Both the position numbers and the translations under genes were made by a program. Shown in pieces: positions 1 to 8,812 of a stretch of 64,000 nt of DNA. Source of the stretch: CAWIMX01 sp963792785 (GTDB taxonomy: Bacteria; Acidobacteriota; Vicinamibacteria; Vicinamibacterales; CAVVIG01); NCBI GenBank assembly GCA_963792785.1, contig CAWBXO010000001.1:1240001-1304000 (forward strand), written 5' to 3'. Below the pieces are notes generated by a model. The model saw only the letters and a list, made by a program, of their open reading frames with translations, did no database searches and had not been told where the DNA came from. Numbering within the stretch: position 1 is the first letter of the stretch; the number at the start of each line of letters is the position of its first letter.

Positions 1-1
1 G

Positions 2-535
2 GGCCACTACGTCGCGCGGCTCGCCGACGGGCGCACGTTCGGCGTCATCAACGTGATGGGCCGCGTGTTCATGGAGAACCTCGACAACCCGTTCGATGTC
101 GTCCTCGCGGAGATCGCCGCCGTGTCGCCGCGCGCCCGCGTCGTCCTCGTGGACTTCCACGGCGAGGCCACGTCGGAGAAGCAGGCGATGGGCTGGCACC
201 TCGACGGCCGCGTCACTGCCGTCGTCGGCACGCACACGCACGTGCAGACGGCCGACGAGCGGATTCTCCCGAAGGGCACGGCCTTCCTCGCCGACGCCGG
301 CATGACCGGCTCGCACGACTCGATCATCGGCATGGAGATCGAGCCGGCGATGCACCGGTTCCTGACCGGCCTGCCCGCGCGCTTCGAGGCGGCGACGGCG
401 AACCCCCGCCTGAACGGCGTCGTGATCGAGGCGGACGACCAGACCGGTCGGGCGATCGACATCGAGCGGATCAGCTACGGCCTCGACGAGCTCGTGGACA
501 TGTCGGCGTCCGCGCTCGAGTCGAGCGCGCGGTGA
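2..535 (+). CDS. ymdB: YmdB-family metallophosphoesterase, 5'-truncated by the window edge
   Basis: C-terminal part of a YmdB/TIGR00282-type calcineurin-like phosphoesterase; characterised members hydrolyse 2',3'-cyclic nucleotides. The frame is open from base 2, so the start codon and the N-terminal metal ligands lie outside the window. Visible motifs are VDFHGEATSEK and the metal-binding stretch GTHTHVQTAD, followed by DAGMTGSHDSIIGM, all typical of the family. The stop at 533-535 lies 4 bases before the xseA start, so the two are probably co-transcribed. Family call is firm; substrate is from family knowledge only. Confidence 0.9.
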   Translation, partial: GHYVARLADGRTFGVINVMGRVFMENLDNPFDVVLAEIAAVSPRARVVLVDFHGEATSEKQAMGWHLDGRVTAVVGTHTHVQTADERILPKGTAFLADAGMTGSHDSIIGMEIEPAMHRFLTGLPARFEAATANPRLNGVVIEADDQTGRAIDIERISYGLDELVDMSASALESSAR

Positions 536-539
536 GGGG

Positions 540-1952
540 ATGAGCGACCTGTTCGACCTCCCGTTCGAGGAAGACGACGAGGCACCAGACCTAACCGCCC
601 CACCCGCCCCGCCAGCCCGGGACACGCGCCGCATCCTCACCGTCACCGAGCTCACGATCCTCGTCCGCGACCAGCTCGAGTCGCAGTTCGCGCAGGTCTG
701 GGTCGAGGGCGAGCTCTCGAACTGCCGCCTCTGGAACACCGGGCACCTCTACTTCACGCTCAAGGACGGCGCGGCACAGCTGAAGGGCGTGATCTTCCGA
801 TCGGCCCTGCGGTACCTGAAATTCAAGCCGGCCGACGGCCTGCGCGTGGTGGCGCGCGGGCGCGTGTCGGTCTACGAGCCGAAGGGCGAGTACCAGATCG
901 TCTGCGAGCACCTGGAGCCGCAGGGCCTCGGCGCGCTGCAGCTCGCCTTCGACCAGCTCAAGAAGCGGCTGCAGGCCGAGGGCCTGTTCGACGCGGCCCG
1001 CAAGCGGCCGCTGCCCGCCCTGCCGCGCAAGATCGGGGTCGTGACGTCGCTCGACGGCGCGGCGGTGCGCGACATCCTGCGCGTCCTGGCACGCCGGCAT
1101 GCCGACGCGCACATCGTGATCCGGCCCACGCGCGTGCAGGGCGAGGGATCGGCGGCCGAGATCGCGCGCGCCATTGAGGCCGTCGGGCGCGTCGACGGCG
1201 TGGACGTCGTCATTGCCGGCCGCGGCGGCGGGTCGATCGAAGACCTGTGGGCGTTCAATGAAGAGGTGGTCGCGCGCGCGATCGCGGCGTCTCCCGTGCC
1301 CGTGATCTCGGCCGTCGGGCACGAGAGCGACGTCACGATTGCCGACTTCGTGGCCGACGTGCGGGCGGCTACGCCGTCGGCAGCGGCCGAGATCGTCGTG
1401 GCGCGAACCGATGAATTTCTGGGCCGGATCGATCGGCTGGGCGAGCGGCTGCGGGCGGCCGCCCGCGGCCGGACGCAGGCGCTCGGACGCCGCATGCACG
1501 TGGCGGCGGGCCGCCCGGCGTTCGCCGCGTTTCCCGCACGGCTCGCGATGCGCGGCCGGCGGATCACCGAGTTGACCCACGGCCTCACAGGCGCGGCGCG
1601 CGACCGGACGGGCGCCGGCCTGCGCGCGGTGCGCGGCCTCGACGGCCGGCTCGAGGCGTTTCAGCCGGGCCGCCGCCTGGCGGCGATCGGCACGCGGGTG
1701 ACGGTCGCCGACGGCCGCCTGCGCGGGGCCGTCGCGGCGCGGCGCCATCGCGCCGAGCGCCAGTTCCGCGACGCCGCCGCGCGGCTCGAGGCCCTCAGCC
1801 CCCTCGCCGTCCTGGCGCGGGGCTACGCCGTCTGCTGGACCGGCGACCGCGCGGCGGTCCTGCGCCGCGCCGCCGACGCGAGAAAAGGGGACGCCGTCCG
1901 GATCACCCTCGCGGAGGGGGAACTGGGGTGCAGGGTAGAGAGCGCGGAATGA
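540..1952 (+). CDS. xseA: Exodeoxyribonuclease VII large subunit
   Basis: A 470-residue XseA, which with XseB degrades single-stranded DNA to oligonucleotides. An OB-fold nucleic-acid domain (about residues 30-130, including VWVEGELSN and HLYFTLKD) is followed by the catalytic domain with GRGGGSIEDLWAFNEE and SAVGHESD, and then an Arg/Ala-rich helical tail. The first 25 residues are an acidic and Pro/Ala-rich extension compared with E. coli XseA. The ATG at 540 sits directly behind GAGGGG, so the ribosome-binding spacing is very short and a slightly later start is possible. The small subunit gene follows after an inverted-repeat spacer. Confidence 0.95.
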   Translation: MSDLFDLPFEEDDEAPDLTAPPAPPARDTRRILTVTELTILVRDQLESQFAQVWVEGELSNCRLWNTGHLYFTLKDGAAQLKGVIFRSALRYLKFKPADGLRVVARGRVSVYEPKGEYQIVCEHLEPQGLGALQLAFDQLKKRLQAEGLFDAARKRPLPALPRKIGVVTSLDGAAVRDILRVLARRHADAHIVIRPTRVQGEGSAAEIARAIEAVGRVDGVDVVIAGRGGGSIEDLWAFNEEVVARAIAASPVPVISAVGHESDVTIADFVADVRAATPSAAAEIVVARTDEFLGRIDRLGERLRAAARGRTQALGRRMHVAAGRPAFAAFPARLAMRGRRITELTHGLTGAARDRTGAGLRAVRGLDGRLEAFQPGRRLAAIGTRVTVADGRLRGAVAARRHRAERQFRDAAARLEALSPLAVLARGYAVCWTGDRAAVLRRAADARKGDAVRITLAEGELGCRVESAE

Positions 1953-1956
1953 ACAC

Positions 1957-2090
1957 GTGCCTGGGGCCGGGGGCCGGGTACCTGGAAAGTGCCTGGTGCA
2001 CGGGACTGAGTGCGACGCCCCCGCACCCGGGCCTACCGGATCGGGCCCCAGGAACATTCCCGGCACCTGGCACCAGGCCCCAGGCACCTC
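1957..2090. repeat. Intergenic inverted array between xseA and xseB
   Basis: The left part is made of degenerate heptamers (GTGCCTG, GGGCCGG, GGGCCGG, GTACCTG) and the right part of their complement (GGCACCT, GGCACCA, GGCCCCA, GGCACCT). GTGCCTGGGGCC at 1957-1968 is the exact reverse complement of GGCCCCAGGCAC at 2076-2087. No open reading frame with codon structure is visible. It belongs to the 7/8-bp-unit family found throughout the window. Confidence 0.8.
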
Positions 2091-2091
2091 G

Positions 2092-2097
2092 TAGAAT
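2092..2097 (+). promoter_or_regulatory. Candidate -10 element for xseB
   Basis: TAGAAT lies 8 bases before the xseB ATG at 2106, so transcription would begin two or three bases from the start codon, giving a near-leaderless message. It would give xseB its own promoter despite the xseA linkage. No convincing -35 is seen, because that region is inside the repeat. Confidence 0.4.
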
Positions 2098-2105
2098 GCG
2101 TTGAC

Positions 2106-2360
2106 ATGTCCGACTCCCCCACCATCAAGGACTTTGAAGCCGCGATCGCCGAGCTCGAGGCCGTGGTCAAGCAGCTCGAGACCGGCGATCTGCCGCTCGA
2201 GCAGTCGCTCGCGCTCTACGAGCGCGGCGTCCAGCTCTCGCGCTTCTGCCACGCGCGGCTCGAGGAGGCCGAGCGCCGCATCGAGATTCTGAGCGAGCGC
2301 GGCGACCTCAAGCCCGCCCCCGCGTCGCTCGCCTCGGGCGACGACCCGGCCCGCGGCTGA
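2106..2360 (+). CDS. xseB: Exodeoxyribonuclease VII small subunit
   Basis: An 84-residue XseB. The pattern FEAAIAELEAVVKQLETGDLPLEQ..LYERGV is the family signature, a helical hairpin that binds the XseA tail. The ATG at 2106 is chosen because the family begins just before this motif; an upstream in-frame extension would run through the repeat array. The stop is one base before the GTG of ispA, so translation is likely coupled. Confidence 0.95.
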   Translation: MSDSPTIKDFEAAIAELEAVVKQLETGDLPLEQSLALYERGVQLSRFCHARLEEAERRIEILSERGDLKPAPASLASGDDPARG

Positions 2361-2361
2361 C

Positions 2362-3321
2362 GTGCCGCCCCCCACGCTCGCGGCCTTCCTCGACGCGGCG
2401 CGCGCCCGCGTCGACGCCGCGCTCGAACGCTATCTCCCCGCGCCGCCCGCCTGCCCCGCGCTTGTGAGCGAGGCCATGCGCTACAGCCTGTTCGCCGGCG
2501 GCAAGCGCCTGCGCCCCTCGCTGACGCTCGCCGCCGCCGACGCCGTGGCGCCCGGCGACGAGCGCGCGCAGGCGGCCGCGCTGCCCGCCGCCTGCGCGAT
2601 CGAGCTGATCCACACCTACTCGCTCATTCACGACGACCTCCCCGCCATGGACGACGACGCCCTGCGGCGCGGGCGGCCGACGCTCCACGTCGTGTACGGC
2701 GACGGCCTGGCGATCCTCGCGGGCGACGGCCTCCAGGCCGAGGCGTTCGCGCTCCTCGCGCGCGAGCCGGCGGCCCCGGGGAGCCCGGGGACCCCGGGAA
2801 GCGACGACCCGGCGCTCGCCGCGCGCAAGCTGCGGACGGTGCGCCTCGTGGCCGAGGCCGCGGGCGCCGCCGGCATGGTGGGCGGCCAGGCCATCGACCT
2901 CGAGGCCGCCGGCCAGATCACGGGCCGCCGATCCACGCTCGACGCCGACGGCCTGCGCGCGATGCACGCGCGCAAGACGGGCGCGCTCATCCGCGCGGCC
3001 GCCGCCAGCGGCGCGGTGATGGCGGGCGCCGGCGACGCCGCCATCGCCGCCGTCGATCGGTTCGCCGCCGAGTTGGGCCTCGCGTTCCAGATCGTCGACG
3101 ACATCCTCGACGTCGAGGGCAGCGCCGCCGAACTCGGCAAGACGGCCGGCAAGGACGCCGCCGGCGACAAGCCGACCTATCCCGCGCTCTACGGCCTCGA
3201 CGAGTCGCGCCGCCTCGCCGCCGACTGCGTCGCGCGCGCCCACGCCGCCCTCGACGCCGAACACCTCGGCGGCGGCCCGCTCGCCGCGCTCGCCGATTGG
3301 GTGCTCGCGCGGAAAAGCTAG
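2362..3321 (+). CDS. ispA: Polyprenyl (farnesyl/geranylgeranyl) diphosphate synthase
   Basis: A 319-residue trans-prenyltransferase that condenses isopentenyl diphosphate with allylic diphosphates. The first aspartate-rich motif DDLPAMD is at residues 91-97 and the second, DDILD, at 246-250; GGKRLRP near residue 47 binds diphosphate. The gene starts with GTG one base after xseB. Residues about 137-150 are a Pro/Gly/Ser insert encoded by three 9-bp units (2776-2806), absent from typical IspA. Chain length cannot be fixed from sequence alone. In many bacteria dxs lies between ispA and tlyA; here it does not. Confidence 0.93.
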   Translation: MPPPTLAAFLDAARARVDAALERYLPAPPACPALVSEAMRYSLFAGGKRLRPSLTLAAADAVAPGDERAQAAALPAACAIELIHTYSLIHDDLPAMDDDALRRGRPTLHVVYGDGLAILAGDGLQAEAFALLAREPAAPGSPGTPGSDDPALAARKLRTVRLVAEAAGAAGMVGGQAIDLEAAGQITGRRSTLDADGLRAMHARKTGALIRAAAASGAVMAGAGDAAIAAVDRFAAELGLAFQIVDDILDVEGSAAELGKTAGKDAAGDKPTYPALYGLDESRRLAADCVARAHAALDAEHLGGGPLAALADWVLARKS

Positions 3322-3330
3322 ACCCATGGT

Positions 3331-3460
3331 GAACGGGTCGGGGTTCGGGGTGCGGGGTTCGGGGTGCGAGGTGCGGGGCACGAGGTGCGGGGTGCGGGGT
3401 ACTCGGTGCGGCCTGCGAGGTTCGGCGCACCCAGCACCCCGCACCCAGCACCCAGAACCC
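3331..3460. repeat. Intergenic inverted array of heptamers between ispA and tlyA
   Basis: About twelve degenerate heptamers of the GTTCGGG/GTGCGGG type run on the plus strand, then the complementary type (GCACCCA, GCACCCC, GCACCCA) runs up to the tlyA start. The arms can pair. Nothing else is visible in this spacer. Confidence 0.8.
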
Positions 3461-3462
3461 TT

Positions 3463-4212
3463 ATGAGCGCCCGTTCCAGACTCGACATCGCAGTGGTGGA
3501 GCGCGGGCTGACGCCGACGCGCGAACGGGCGCGCGCCCTGATCCTCGCGGGCCGCGTGCGCGTGAACGGCCAGGTCGTCTCGAAGGCGGGCGCACCGGTC
3601 GCCGCCGACGCTGAGATCGCGCTGACCGAACCCGATCACCCGTACGTGGGACGGGGCGGCGTGAAGCTCGCCGGCGCGCTCGACGCGTTCGGCATCGACC
3701 CGGCCGGCCGCCTGGCCCTCGACGTGGGCGCGTCGACCGGCGGCTTCACCGACGTGCTCCTCCGCCGCGGCGCCGCCCGCGTCGTCGCCCTCGACGTCGG
3801 GCACAACCAGCTCGACTGGCGGCTCCGATCGGATCCGCGCGTCGACGTGCGCGAGGGCGTCAACGCGCGCGCGCTGTCGGCGGCCGACGTGCCCGAGCCG
3901 GTCGGCCTCGTCACCATCGACGTGTCGTTCATCTCGCTGCGCCACATCCTCCCCGCGATCCGGCCCCTCGTGACGGACGACGCGGACATCGTCGCGCTCG
4001 TGAAGCCGCAGTTCGAAGCCGGCCGCGAACGGGTCGGCGCCGGCGGCCTCGTCACCGACCCGGCCGTGCAACAGGCGGCCGTCGAGGGCATTGCCGCCGC
4101 CGCCGAGGCCGCCGGGTTCCGGCGCGTGGCGTCGGCGCCCTCCGCGATTACCGGCGCGACCGGCAATCAGGAGTTCTTTCTGCACCTCGTGCCCGCGTTT
4201 GTGGTTCCATAG
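3463..4212 (+). CDS. tlyA: TlyA-family rRNA 2'-O-methyltransferase
   Basis: A 249-residue protein with an N-terminal S4 RNA-binding domain (about 1-60) and an FtsJ-like SAM methyltransferase domain with LDVGASTGGFTD as the SAM loop. The K-D-K-E tetrad is visible: Lys in GVKLAGAL, Asp in TIDVSFIS, Lys in LVKPQFE and Glu in NQEFFLH. Family members methylate 16S/23S rRNA. ATG 3463 is chosen because it starts the S4 domain; the frame upstream is repeat array. nadK follows 11 bases later. Confidence 0.93.
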   Translation: MSARSRLDIAVVERGLTPTRERARALILAGRVRVNGQVVSKAGAPVAADAEIALTEPDHPYVGRGGVKLAGALDAFGIDPAGRLALDVGASTGGFTDVLLRRGAARVVALDVGHNQLDWRLRSDPRVDVREGVNARALSAADVPEPVGLVTIDVSFISLRHILPAIRPLVTDDADIVALVKPQFEAGRERVGAGGLVTDPAVQQAAVEGIAAAAEAAGFRRVASAPSAITGATGNQEFFLHLVPAFVVP

Positions 4213-4223
4213 AACGCTCGATC

Positions 4224-5111
4224 ATGGCCGCGCCGTCCCCGATCTCCGCCGTTGGTCTCGTCGCCAAGCCCGGGCTGACCGCGGCCGCGCCGCATCTCGC
4301 CGATCTCGAGCGCTGGCTCGCCGAGCGCGGCGTCGGCACGGTGTTCGAAACGCAGACCGCCGGCCTGCTGCCGGCCTCGGCCACGCGGCGGGTCGCCGAA
4401 CGGCACGCCCTCGTGCGCCAGGTCGGGATGGTGCTCGTGCTCGGCGGCGACGGCACGCTGCTCGGCATGGCCGACTGCATCGGCCTGGCGGGCCTGGCCA
4501 TTCCGATCCTCGGCGTGAATTTCGGCAGCCTCGGGTTCCTCACCGAGGTCACGCTCCCGGAGATCTCGGCGTCGCTCGAACGGGCGCTCTCCGGCGCCGC
4601 GGCGGTCGAGGAGCGCCTGATGATCCGGGTCACGCCCATGCACGGCGGCGCGCCGCTGCCCGATCACATCGCGCTCAACGACGTCGTGGTGGCCAAATCG
4701 GGACGCGCGCGCATGCTCGACCTGTCGATCTTCGTCGGCGACGAGTTCGTCACCCGCGTCCGCGCCGACGGCGTCATCGTCGCGACGCCTACCGGCTCGA
4801 CCGCCTACAACCTCTCGTCGGGCGGTCCGATCGTCGAGCCGAACGTCGCCGCGCTGCTCGTGACGCCCATCGCGCCGCACACGCTCACGAACCGGCCCCT
4901 GGTCCTGCCGGCGAGCTCGCTCATCCGCGTGCGGCCGCACCTCTCCGACGACGATGAAGTGGCGGTGAGCGTGGACGGGCAGGCCGGCGTCCCGCTGCGG
5001 GAAGGCGACGAGGTCCGGATCCGCCGCGCCGACACGACGCTCCGCCTGATCCGGCCGTCGACGCGCAGCTACTTCGACGTGCTGCGCGAAAAGCTTCGCT
5101 GGGGCGGGTAG
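4224..5111 (+). CDS. nadK: NAD kinase
   Basis: A 295-residue ATP-dependent NAD kinase making NADP. The GGDGT motif is at residues 74-78, followed by NFGSLGFLTE, the ALNDVVV stretch, and TPTGSTAYNLSSGGP, which shapes the NAD site. It closes the housekeeping run. The usual partner recN does not follow; instead the stop codon abuts a low-complexity array and then the ADOP block. Confidence 0.95.
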   Translation: MAAPSPISAVGLVAKPGLTAAAPHLADLERWLAERGVGTVFETQTAGLLPASATRRVAERHALVRQVGMVLVLGGDGTLLGMADCIGLAGLAIPILGVNFGSLGFLTEVTLPEISASLERALSGAAAVEERLMIRVTPMHGGAPLPDHIALNDVVVAKSGRARMLDLSIFVGDEFVTRVRADGVIVATPTGSTAYNLSSGGPIVEPNVAALLVTPIAPHTLTNRPLVLPASSLIRVRPHLSDDDEVAVSVDGQAGVPLREGDEVRIRRADTTLRLIRPSTRSYFDVLREKLRWGG

Positions 5112-5280
5112 GGCAGGTAGGCCAGGCGGGTCAGGTAGGTCGGGTGGGTCAGGTAGGTCGGGTGGGTCAGGTAGGTCGGGTGGGTCAGGTAGGTCGGGTG
5201 GGTCAGGTGGGTCGAGTCACTCAAGTGGGTAGGGTCGGTCGGGTCGGTCGGGTGGGGCCGGTAGGTCAAGTAGGTCAGTC
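5109..5280. repeat. 18-bp minisatellite and related low-complexity array
   Basis: Four exact copies of the 18-bp unit TCAGGTAGGTCGGGTGGG occupy 5131-5202, flanked by degenerate GGTCGGTCGGG sequence. The array begins at the nadK stop codon. The reverse complement of the same array type lies at 11751-11808, so the two bracket the ADOP block. The rest of the spacer up to 5377 holds no recognisable feature. Confidence 0.9.
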
Positions 5281-5377
5281 CACTTGACGCTCTAGTAGTT
5301 GGGTGGCATCCTCTCCATTGGTCCACTTGGATGCCAAGCGAAGTCGAACCGCCGCTTCCGCGGAATAAGCCATAACC

Positions 5378-8269
5378 ATGGCGGCCTTTCGAAGATTCCT
5401 CCTCCGCGCCTTCCACTTCTGCAGGCCGAATCACGCGGAAGAAGAACTTGAACGCGAACTCGCCGCGCACCTCGGTGTCATCGAGGACGAGTACAAGCGG
5501 CACGGGTTGAGCGACGCCGACGCCCGGTTGGCCGCTCGGCGCGCGTTCGGTGGGATCGCGCAGGCAAAGGAACGTCACCGCGATGCACGAGCGTTCCGCT
5601 GGCTTAGCGACCTGCGCCAGGACACACGATTCGCTGCGCGGTCGCTCGCGCGCGAGCCGGGATTCGTCGCAGTCGTGATCGGCATGCTCGCGCTCGGCAT
5701 TGGCGCGAGTACGGCCATATTCAGCGTCGTGCATGCCGTGTTGCTTCGCGGCTTGCCGTATCCCGGCTCGGATCGATTTGTCCGAATCGCCGCCCAGTTC
5801 GGGGCGGATGACGGGAGCAGCACGAGGACGTCGCCGGCTCCCGTGAGCTTTCAAGATCTCCAGTTTCTTCGCAGCCGGTCACGTACGGTTTCACACCTCG
5901 GCGCCCACTCGCCGGAGACGGTCACGATGAGCGGACGAGGGGCGGCCGTTCGCGTGACCGGCGTGGAGATCTCGCCTCAAGTGATGACGATGCTCGAAGG
6001 CACGCCGCTGATGGGTCGATTACTCGAGCCCGCCGAGGAAGCGAGCGCCCTCGACCGCGTTGCCGTCATCGGCTATTCCCTGTGGCAACGGCACTTCGGG
6101 AGCGAGGACGGCATTCTCGGCCAGCCAATCGTGCTCGATGGGGTTCAGTACCGGGTGATCGGCGTCATGCGTCCGGGCTTTCACTTCCCAGACGCCGACA
6201 CCGAGTTCTGGACGCCCTACGTCTGGCTGCCACAGGCTCGACCGGGAATCGTCGGTCAGGTACGCGCCGGCATCTCGTTCCAATCGGCGAGCGCGGAGGT
6301 GAACGATCTCCTGCGACTCGCGCACCAAGCGCCACGCGTCGGGACTGGGCCGGGCCTTACAGGTCCCCCGCCGCCTCGAGGCGGGCCACCGCCTCCCGGC
6401 CCTCTGCCACCGCCTCCGGGTCCGGCGCCACCACCCGGGCCGCCGCCACCACCCGGGCGGGCCGCGGGTCCCCCGCCTCCCCGCGACGGAGGTGCAGCCG
6501 GAGCCGCAGCGACCGAGCGATCGGAACCAGTGCCGCGGCGGTTCATGCTCGTCAGCCTGCAGCGCGAATCGATCGCTGACGCAACCAAGCCGCTGGTGAT
6601 CACGTCGTGCGCGGTCCTGTTCGTCTTCCTCATCGCGTGCGTCAACGTGGGCCAGTTGTTGCTCGCCCAGGGAATCAGACGCGAACGCGAGATTTGGGTC
6701 CGCCTGGCGCTCGGCGCGGGCCGCGGTCGCGTCGTGCGACAGCTCGTGACCGAAGGTATGCTTCTGGCCCTCGCGGGCGGTGTCGCGGGAGTCTGCCTGG
6801 CGGTAGCGGGCGTCCGATTGCTTCAAGTGTTCGGCGCCGCGCTGCCGCGGCAGGACCTCGGCGCCTCGTCGATCGTGCCGCGCCTCGGCGAAGTCGGTGT
6901 TGACGGACCTGTGTTGTTGTTTGCCCTCGGCGCCTCCATCGTCGCCTGTCTGGCCTGCGCACTGGCGCCAGCGCTGCAACTGTCGCGCGTCGAGAGGCGT
7001 GGCGAGTTGGCGCGTGCAACGGGACTCTCGGCGCCCGGGTTCAGTCTCTTCCGGCGCTCGCGCGGACGCGCCGTTCTTGTGGTCGTACAGATCGGCTTGG
7101 CCGTCGTCTTGCTGCTCGGCAGCGGTCTATTGATTCGGAGCTTCCTCAAGCTGTCACGCGTCAATCCTGGCTACGCCACGACGCAGGTCCTCACTTTTCA
7201 ACTCGCCCAGCCGCCCGGTCGGCCGGTTCTCAGCGTCGCTGCGGATCTGACCTCCCGGATCCGGGTCCTCCCGGGTGTGCAGGCCGCCGGATTCGCCGAC
7301 CATTTGCCGCTCACTCGCAGCAGTTTCGGGCACGTGATGCTTCGCCCGAATCCGTCTCCCAGGGAATCCACGGTGACACCTCCGCCACCGCCTTCGCCGA
7401 GCCTTCTCGGAAGGCCGGACTTCCCCGCCGTTCACCTCGTGAGCCGCGATTTTCTCGCTGCCCTGGGAGTCGCGGTCGTCGAGGGCCGCGAGTTCTCCGA
7501 CACGGACCCCGTCGGCCAGCCGCATAGCCTCCTCATCAATCGCACTCTGGCGCGCAGCGGGCTACTGGGGCCGTCGCCAGTGGGAACTCGTGCCTACACG
7601 GGCGACGCGGCCTGGGACGTCATTGGCATCGTGGAGGACGTCCGGGAGAGTGGACTGGCCGCGCCACCCGGTCCTGAGGTCTACGCCAGCGTGGAGCGGT
7701 CGGGCGCCACCGACGCGACGTTTGCGGGATCCTCACCGTATTTTGTCGTGCGGACCGACGGCTCGCCGGCGCTGTTGGTTCCTGCCATTCGCGACATCGT
7801 CCAGGGGCTGGATCCCTACACGGTTGCCGAGCGCTTCGCCACGATGGAGGATATCGTTTCGAATTCGACGCTTCAGCCGCGGTTCTACGCGACGACGTTC
7901 GGGCTGTTCGCGCTGATTGCCGGGATGCTGGCGGTTGTTGGCATCTATGGCAGCATCGCGTTCGCCGTCACTCGTCGCATTCGTGAGATCGGCATTCGAA
8001 TGGCGCTCGGCGCTTCGAAACGCCAGACCTTTCTCACGATCGCCCGGGACATGCTGACGTTGGCGGCGCTTGGTATCGCGACGGGTCTGGCCGGCGGGGT
8101 CGTCTTGACGAGGTACCTGCGACAGATGCTGTTCGACCTGACGCCGCTCGATCCGGCGGTCTTCGTCGCGACGCCGATCATTCTCGCGGTCGCCGTGCTG
8201 GCCGCGGCTTTTCTTTCGGCATGGCCGGCGATGACCGCGGCACCGCTGGCCGCGCTGCGGCACGAGTAG
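5378..8269 (+). CDS. ADOP-family (MacB/FtsX-like) ABC transporter permease with a proline-rich insert
   Basis: A 963-residue permease of the acidobacterial duplicated type: a cytoplasmic N-terminal region with the EEELERELAAHL motif, a transmembrane helix near residue 95 (LGIGASTAIFSVVHAVLLR), a MacB-like periplasmic domain, three FtsX helices (LIACVNVGQLLLA region), a second periplasmic domain and a final FtsX module ending in AWPAMTAAPLAALRHE. No ATPase is encoded nearby, as is usual for these orphan permeases. Residues about 326-386 are an unusual Pro/Gly/Ala-rich stretch in the linker leading to the FtsX helices. The ATG at 5378 follows no strong Shine-Dalgarno. Substrate unknown. Confidence 0.85.
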   Translation: MAAFRRFLLRAFHFCRPNHAEEELERELAAHLGVIEDEYKRHGLSDADARLAARRAFGGIAQAKERHRDARAFRWLSDLRQDTRFAARSLAREPGFVAVVIGMLALGIGASTAIFSVVHAVLLRGLPYPGSDRFVRIAAQFGADDGSSTRTSPAPVSFQDLQFLRSRSRTVSHLGAHSPETVTMSGRGAAVRVTGVEISPQVMTMLEGTPLMGRLLEPAEEASALDRVAVIGYSLWQRHFGSEDGILGQPIVLDGVQYRVIGVMRPGFHFPDADTEFWTPYVWLPQARPGIVGQVRAGISFQSASAEVNDLLRLAHQAPRVGTGPGLTGPPPPRGGPPPPGPLPPPPGPAPPPGPPPPPGRAAGPPPPRDGGAAGAAATERSEPVPRRFMLVSLQRESIADATKPLVITSCAVLFVFLIACVNVGQLLLAQGIRREREIWVRLALGAGRGRVVRQLVTEGMLLALAGGVAGVCLAVAGVRLLQVFGAALPRQDLGASSIVPRLGEVGVDGPVLLFALGASIVACLACALAPALQLSRVERRGELARATGLSAPGFSLFRRSRGRAVLVVVQIGLAVVLLLGSGLLIRSFLKLSRVNPGYATTQVLTFQLAQPPGRPVLSVAADLTSRIRVLPGVQAAGFADHLPLTRSSFGHVMLRPNPSPRESTVTPPPPPSPSLLGRPDFPAVHLVSRDFLAALGVAVVEGREFSDTDPVGQPHSLLINRTLARSGLLGPSPVGTRAYTGDAAWDVIGIVEDVRESGLAAPPGPEVYASVERSGATDATFAGSSPYFVVRTDGSPALLVPAIRDIVQGLDPYTVAERFATMEDIVSNSTLQPRFYATTFGLFALIAGMLAVVGIYGSIAFAVTRRIREIGIRMALGASKRQTFLTIARDMLTLAALGIATGLAGGVVLTRYLRQMLFDLTPLDPAVFVATPIILAVAVLAAAFLSAWPAMTAAPLAALRHE

Positions 8270-8297
8270 TCGACCAGCCGATCGACCGTGCCGTCGG

Positions 8298-8332
8298 GCA
8301 GACGGGTGGTCAGGCACTTCGCCTGGGTCTGC
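8298..8332 (+). terminator. Candidate hairpin downstream of the first ADOP gene
   Basis: GCAGAC at 8298-8303 pairs with GTCTGC at 8327-8332, and inside it CAGGC pairs with GCCTG around a five-base loop. There is no T tract after it, so intrinsic termination is uncertain. The rest of 8270-8414 shows nothing else. Confidence 0.35.
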
Positions 8333-8414
8333 ATGTTGTAGAGAGTGACGCAGTATGAACGCATTTCGGTCCGCGCAGATCTCCCTCTGCAGCGCGGGTT
8401 CTCGGTCCCACCTA

Positions 8415-8452
8415 TTGACATTCCAAAGGACGCGCAACACACTTGTATTCAA
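8415..8452 (+). promoter_or_regulatory. Candidate promoter and operator of the padR-ADOP pair
   Basis: TTGACA at 8415-8420, a 17-base spacer and CACACT at 8438-8443 form a -35/-10 pair with a weak -10. The dyad TTGTATTCAA at 8443-8452 directly follows and reaches the A of the start codon. The layout resembles the better promoter/operator of the second padR gene near 63900. The transcript would be nearly leaderless. Confidence 0.4.
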
Positions 8453-8811
8453 TGTCCAAAGGAGAGCCGACGCCCGTCAAGACCGAGGTCCTTCAAGGCA
8501 CGCTCGACCTGATGGTCCTGAAAACACTCGACAGCCTGGGCGCGTTGCATGGCTATGGGATCGCACGCCGCATCGAACAAATCAGCGGCGACGTGCTGAA
8601 GCTGAACGAGGGCACGGTGTACACAGCGCTGATGCGCCTGCAGCGGCAGGGCTGGATCTCGTCCGTATGGGGCACCTCCGAGAACAACCGGAAGGCAAAG
8701 TTCTACACGATCACGCGGGCTGGCCGGCGGCAGCTCTCCCACGAAGCGGAATCCTGGGAGCGCATCGCGGGTGTCATCGCCCGATTCCTGCAGTCGCCCG
8801 GGCGCGCGTGA
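8452..8811 (+). CDS. PadR-family transcriptional regulator
   Basis: A 119-residue winged-helix regulator. The family core is clear: EVLQGTLDLMVLKTLD, HGYGIARRIEQ, GTVYTALMRLQRQGWI, NRKAKFYTITRAG. ATG 8452 is preferred over a TTG three codons earlier. The stop is followed after one base by the ATG of the ADOP gene, so the pair is co-transcribed and translationally coupled. Such PadR proteins usually repress their own operon; that role is inferred. Confidence 0.92.
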   Translation: MSKGEPTPVKTEVLQGTLDLMVLKTLDSLGALHGYGIARRIEQISGDVLKLNEGTVYTALMRLQRQGWISSVWGTSENNRKAKFYTITRAGRRQLSHEAESWERIAGVIARFLQSPGRA

Positions 8812-8812
8812 C

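Noticed and set aside
5069..5854. Minus-strand open frame with HPTYLT repeats
   Set aside because: It is the antisense reading of the 18-bp minisatellite joined to the antisense of the ADOP gene; there is no start context and no domain.
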